Shown piece by piece: positions 63,726 through 64,000 of a DNA stretch of 64,000 nucleotides. The notes beneath the pieces were generated by a model that saw only the letters and a list, made by a program, of their open reading frames with translations, was not told where the DNA came from and did no database searches. The position numbers and the translations under genes were made by a program. Every line of letters begins with the position of its first letter. Within the stretch, counting starts at the first letter, position 1. Source of the DNA: JAMLHH01 sp037189845 (GTDB lineage Bacteria; Bacteroidota; Bacteroidia; Chitinophagales; JADIYW01); the NCBI GenBank assembly GCA_037189845.1, contig JBBCIS010000007.1, positions 111,926 to 175,925 of the forward strand, read 5' to 3'.

Positions 63726-63830
63726 TTACAGAAGAAAAAATCTTTTATTGGCAGCCCTTATCTTTTTACCCCACTCTACCAGGTGTTGAATTCCGTTCTC
63801 ATCCAGGATAAAACTTAAAAGTTCTCTCAT
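63726..63830 (-). CDS. Possible 34-residue ORF downstream of the rRNA operon
   Basis: ATG at 63830 to TAA at 63726 encodes a peptide starting MRELLSFILDENGIQHLVEW. It is amphipathic and could be a real small protein or a remnant; a short AGGTAA precedes the start. No homology can be claimed. Confidence 0.25.
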   Translation of the reverse strand: MRELLSFILDENGIQHLVEWGKKIRAANKRFFLL

Positions 63831-63942
63831 TTACCTAAATAAATGAGGTACTTAGTTCTATCAGAACTTCTTTCTACCGGTTCATCCAGGAATATTTATT
63901 ACCCGGATCGGATAGCTTTGCTTAAGGTATCCCCCCAAACGA

Positions 63943-63977
63943 GAAGACCCTGAGTAATTATCTTACTCAGGGTCTTC
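63943..63977 (-). terminator. Terminator of the rRNA operon
   Basis: Perfect 15-bp stem GAAGACCCTGAGTAA (63943-63957) with TTACTCAGGGTCTTC (63963-63977), loop TTATC. On the minus strand TCGTTTGGGGGG follows, with only a short T-run. It lies just 3' of the 5S end. Confidence 0.9.
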
Positions 63978-63985
63978 ATTATGTG

Positions 63986-64000
63986 GGTTGGCGGCGACTT
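63986..64000 (-). rRNA. rrf: 3' end of 5S rRNA (cut by window edge)
   Basis: Minus-strand AAGTCGCCGCCAAC matches the 3' end usual for Bacteroidota 5S rRNA (GGTCGCCGCCAAC). It is followed immediately by the strong terminator. An rRNA operon is expected beyond the right edge. Confidence 0.75.

Overview
The window comes from a Bacteroidota chromosome. The evidence is: four clear or weak type IX secretion (T9SS) C-terminal sorting domains, the gliding genes gldE and gldD beside mutY and ssb, a SusC-like/outer-membrane beta-barrel receptor, a single-chain GlyRS, several promoters of the Bacteroidota type (TAnnTTTG at -7), and many starts without a Shine-Dalgarno sequence. Gene content fits a free-living member of the Chitinophagales/Saprospirales/Sphingobacteriales range; genus cannot be told from the sequence. 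No phage, insertion sequence, CRISPR array or integrase was found.

Layout. 1-6800 (mostly minus): end of a small PH-like membrane protein, a 1065-residue SBBP beta-propeller protein with a type B T9SS signal, an Omp85-like barrel protein, a CBS protein and an alpha/beta hydrolase. 7042-12351 (minus): two tandem paralogous leucine-rich, T9SS-exported surface proteins. 12477-21836: SpmA/SpmB-like fusion, HflX GTPase, amidase and M28 peptidase, DUF4476 protein, LpxH-like phosphoesterase, TerC, S41 protease. 22227-26786: TonB-receptor-like barrel, YccF, a secreted protein, a small membrane protein. 26870-33215 (minus): a core information-processing block, rplM-rpsI-rpsB-tsf, then pyrH-frr behind an internal terminator, and glycyl-tRNA synthetase. 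33303-36204 (minus): HU, TPR protein, a 30-residue basic COX24/AURKAIP1-like peptide, RNase G. 36312-42744 (plus): mutY-ssb-gldE-gldD, a hypothetical and recG. 43506: tRNA-Arg(UCU). 43799-47664: oligopeptide-type ABC permease, ruvB, icd.

47891-57222 is the most accessory-looking part. It holds a TPR-LytS histidine kinase overlapping its LytTR response regulator, two unknown minus-strand genes each preceded by GTTAGGC (an integron-like core sequence), then a 1518-residue trimeric-adhesin-like protein ending in a self-cleaving S74 chaperone domain, and a small T9SS protein next to it. 57454-63619 holds a zinc-metallopeptidase-like lipoprotein, a TIGR02757 protein, a PAP2-like membrane protein, PrsW, cystathionine gamma-synthase/lyase and a DUF2490 outer-membrane protein. 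The window ends in a strong terminator and the last bases of a minus-strand 5S rRNA, so an rRNA operon lies just beyond the right edge.

Most genes are ordinary housekeeping or envelope genes. The points most worth checking are the cassette-like gene pair at 50682-51602, the S74 adhesin with a 154-residue internal duplication, the hairpin abutting the RNase G start in the HU-TPR-COX24-RNase G cluster, likely leaderless transcripts (hflX, possibly ruvB), and three scattered GC-rich intergenic elements.
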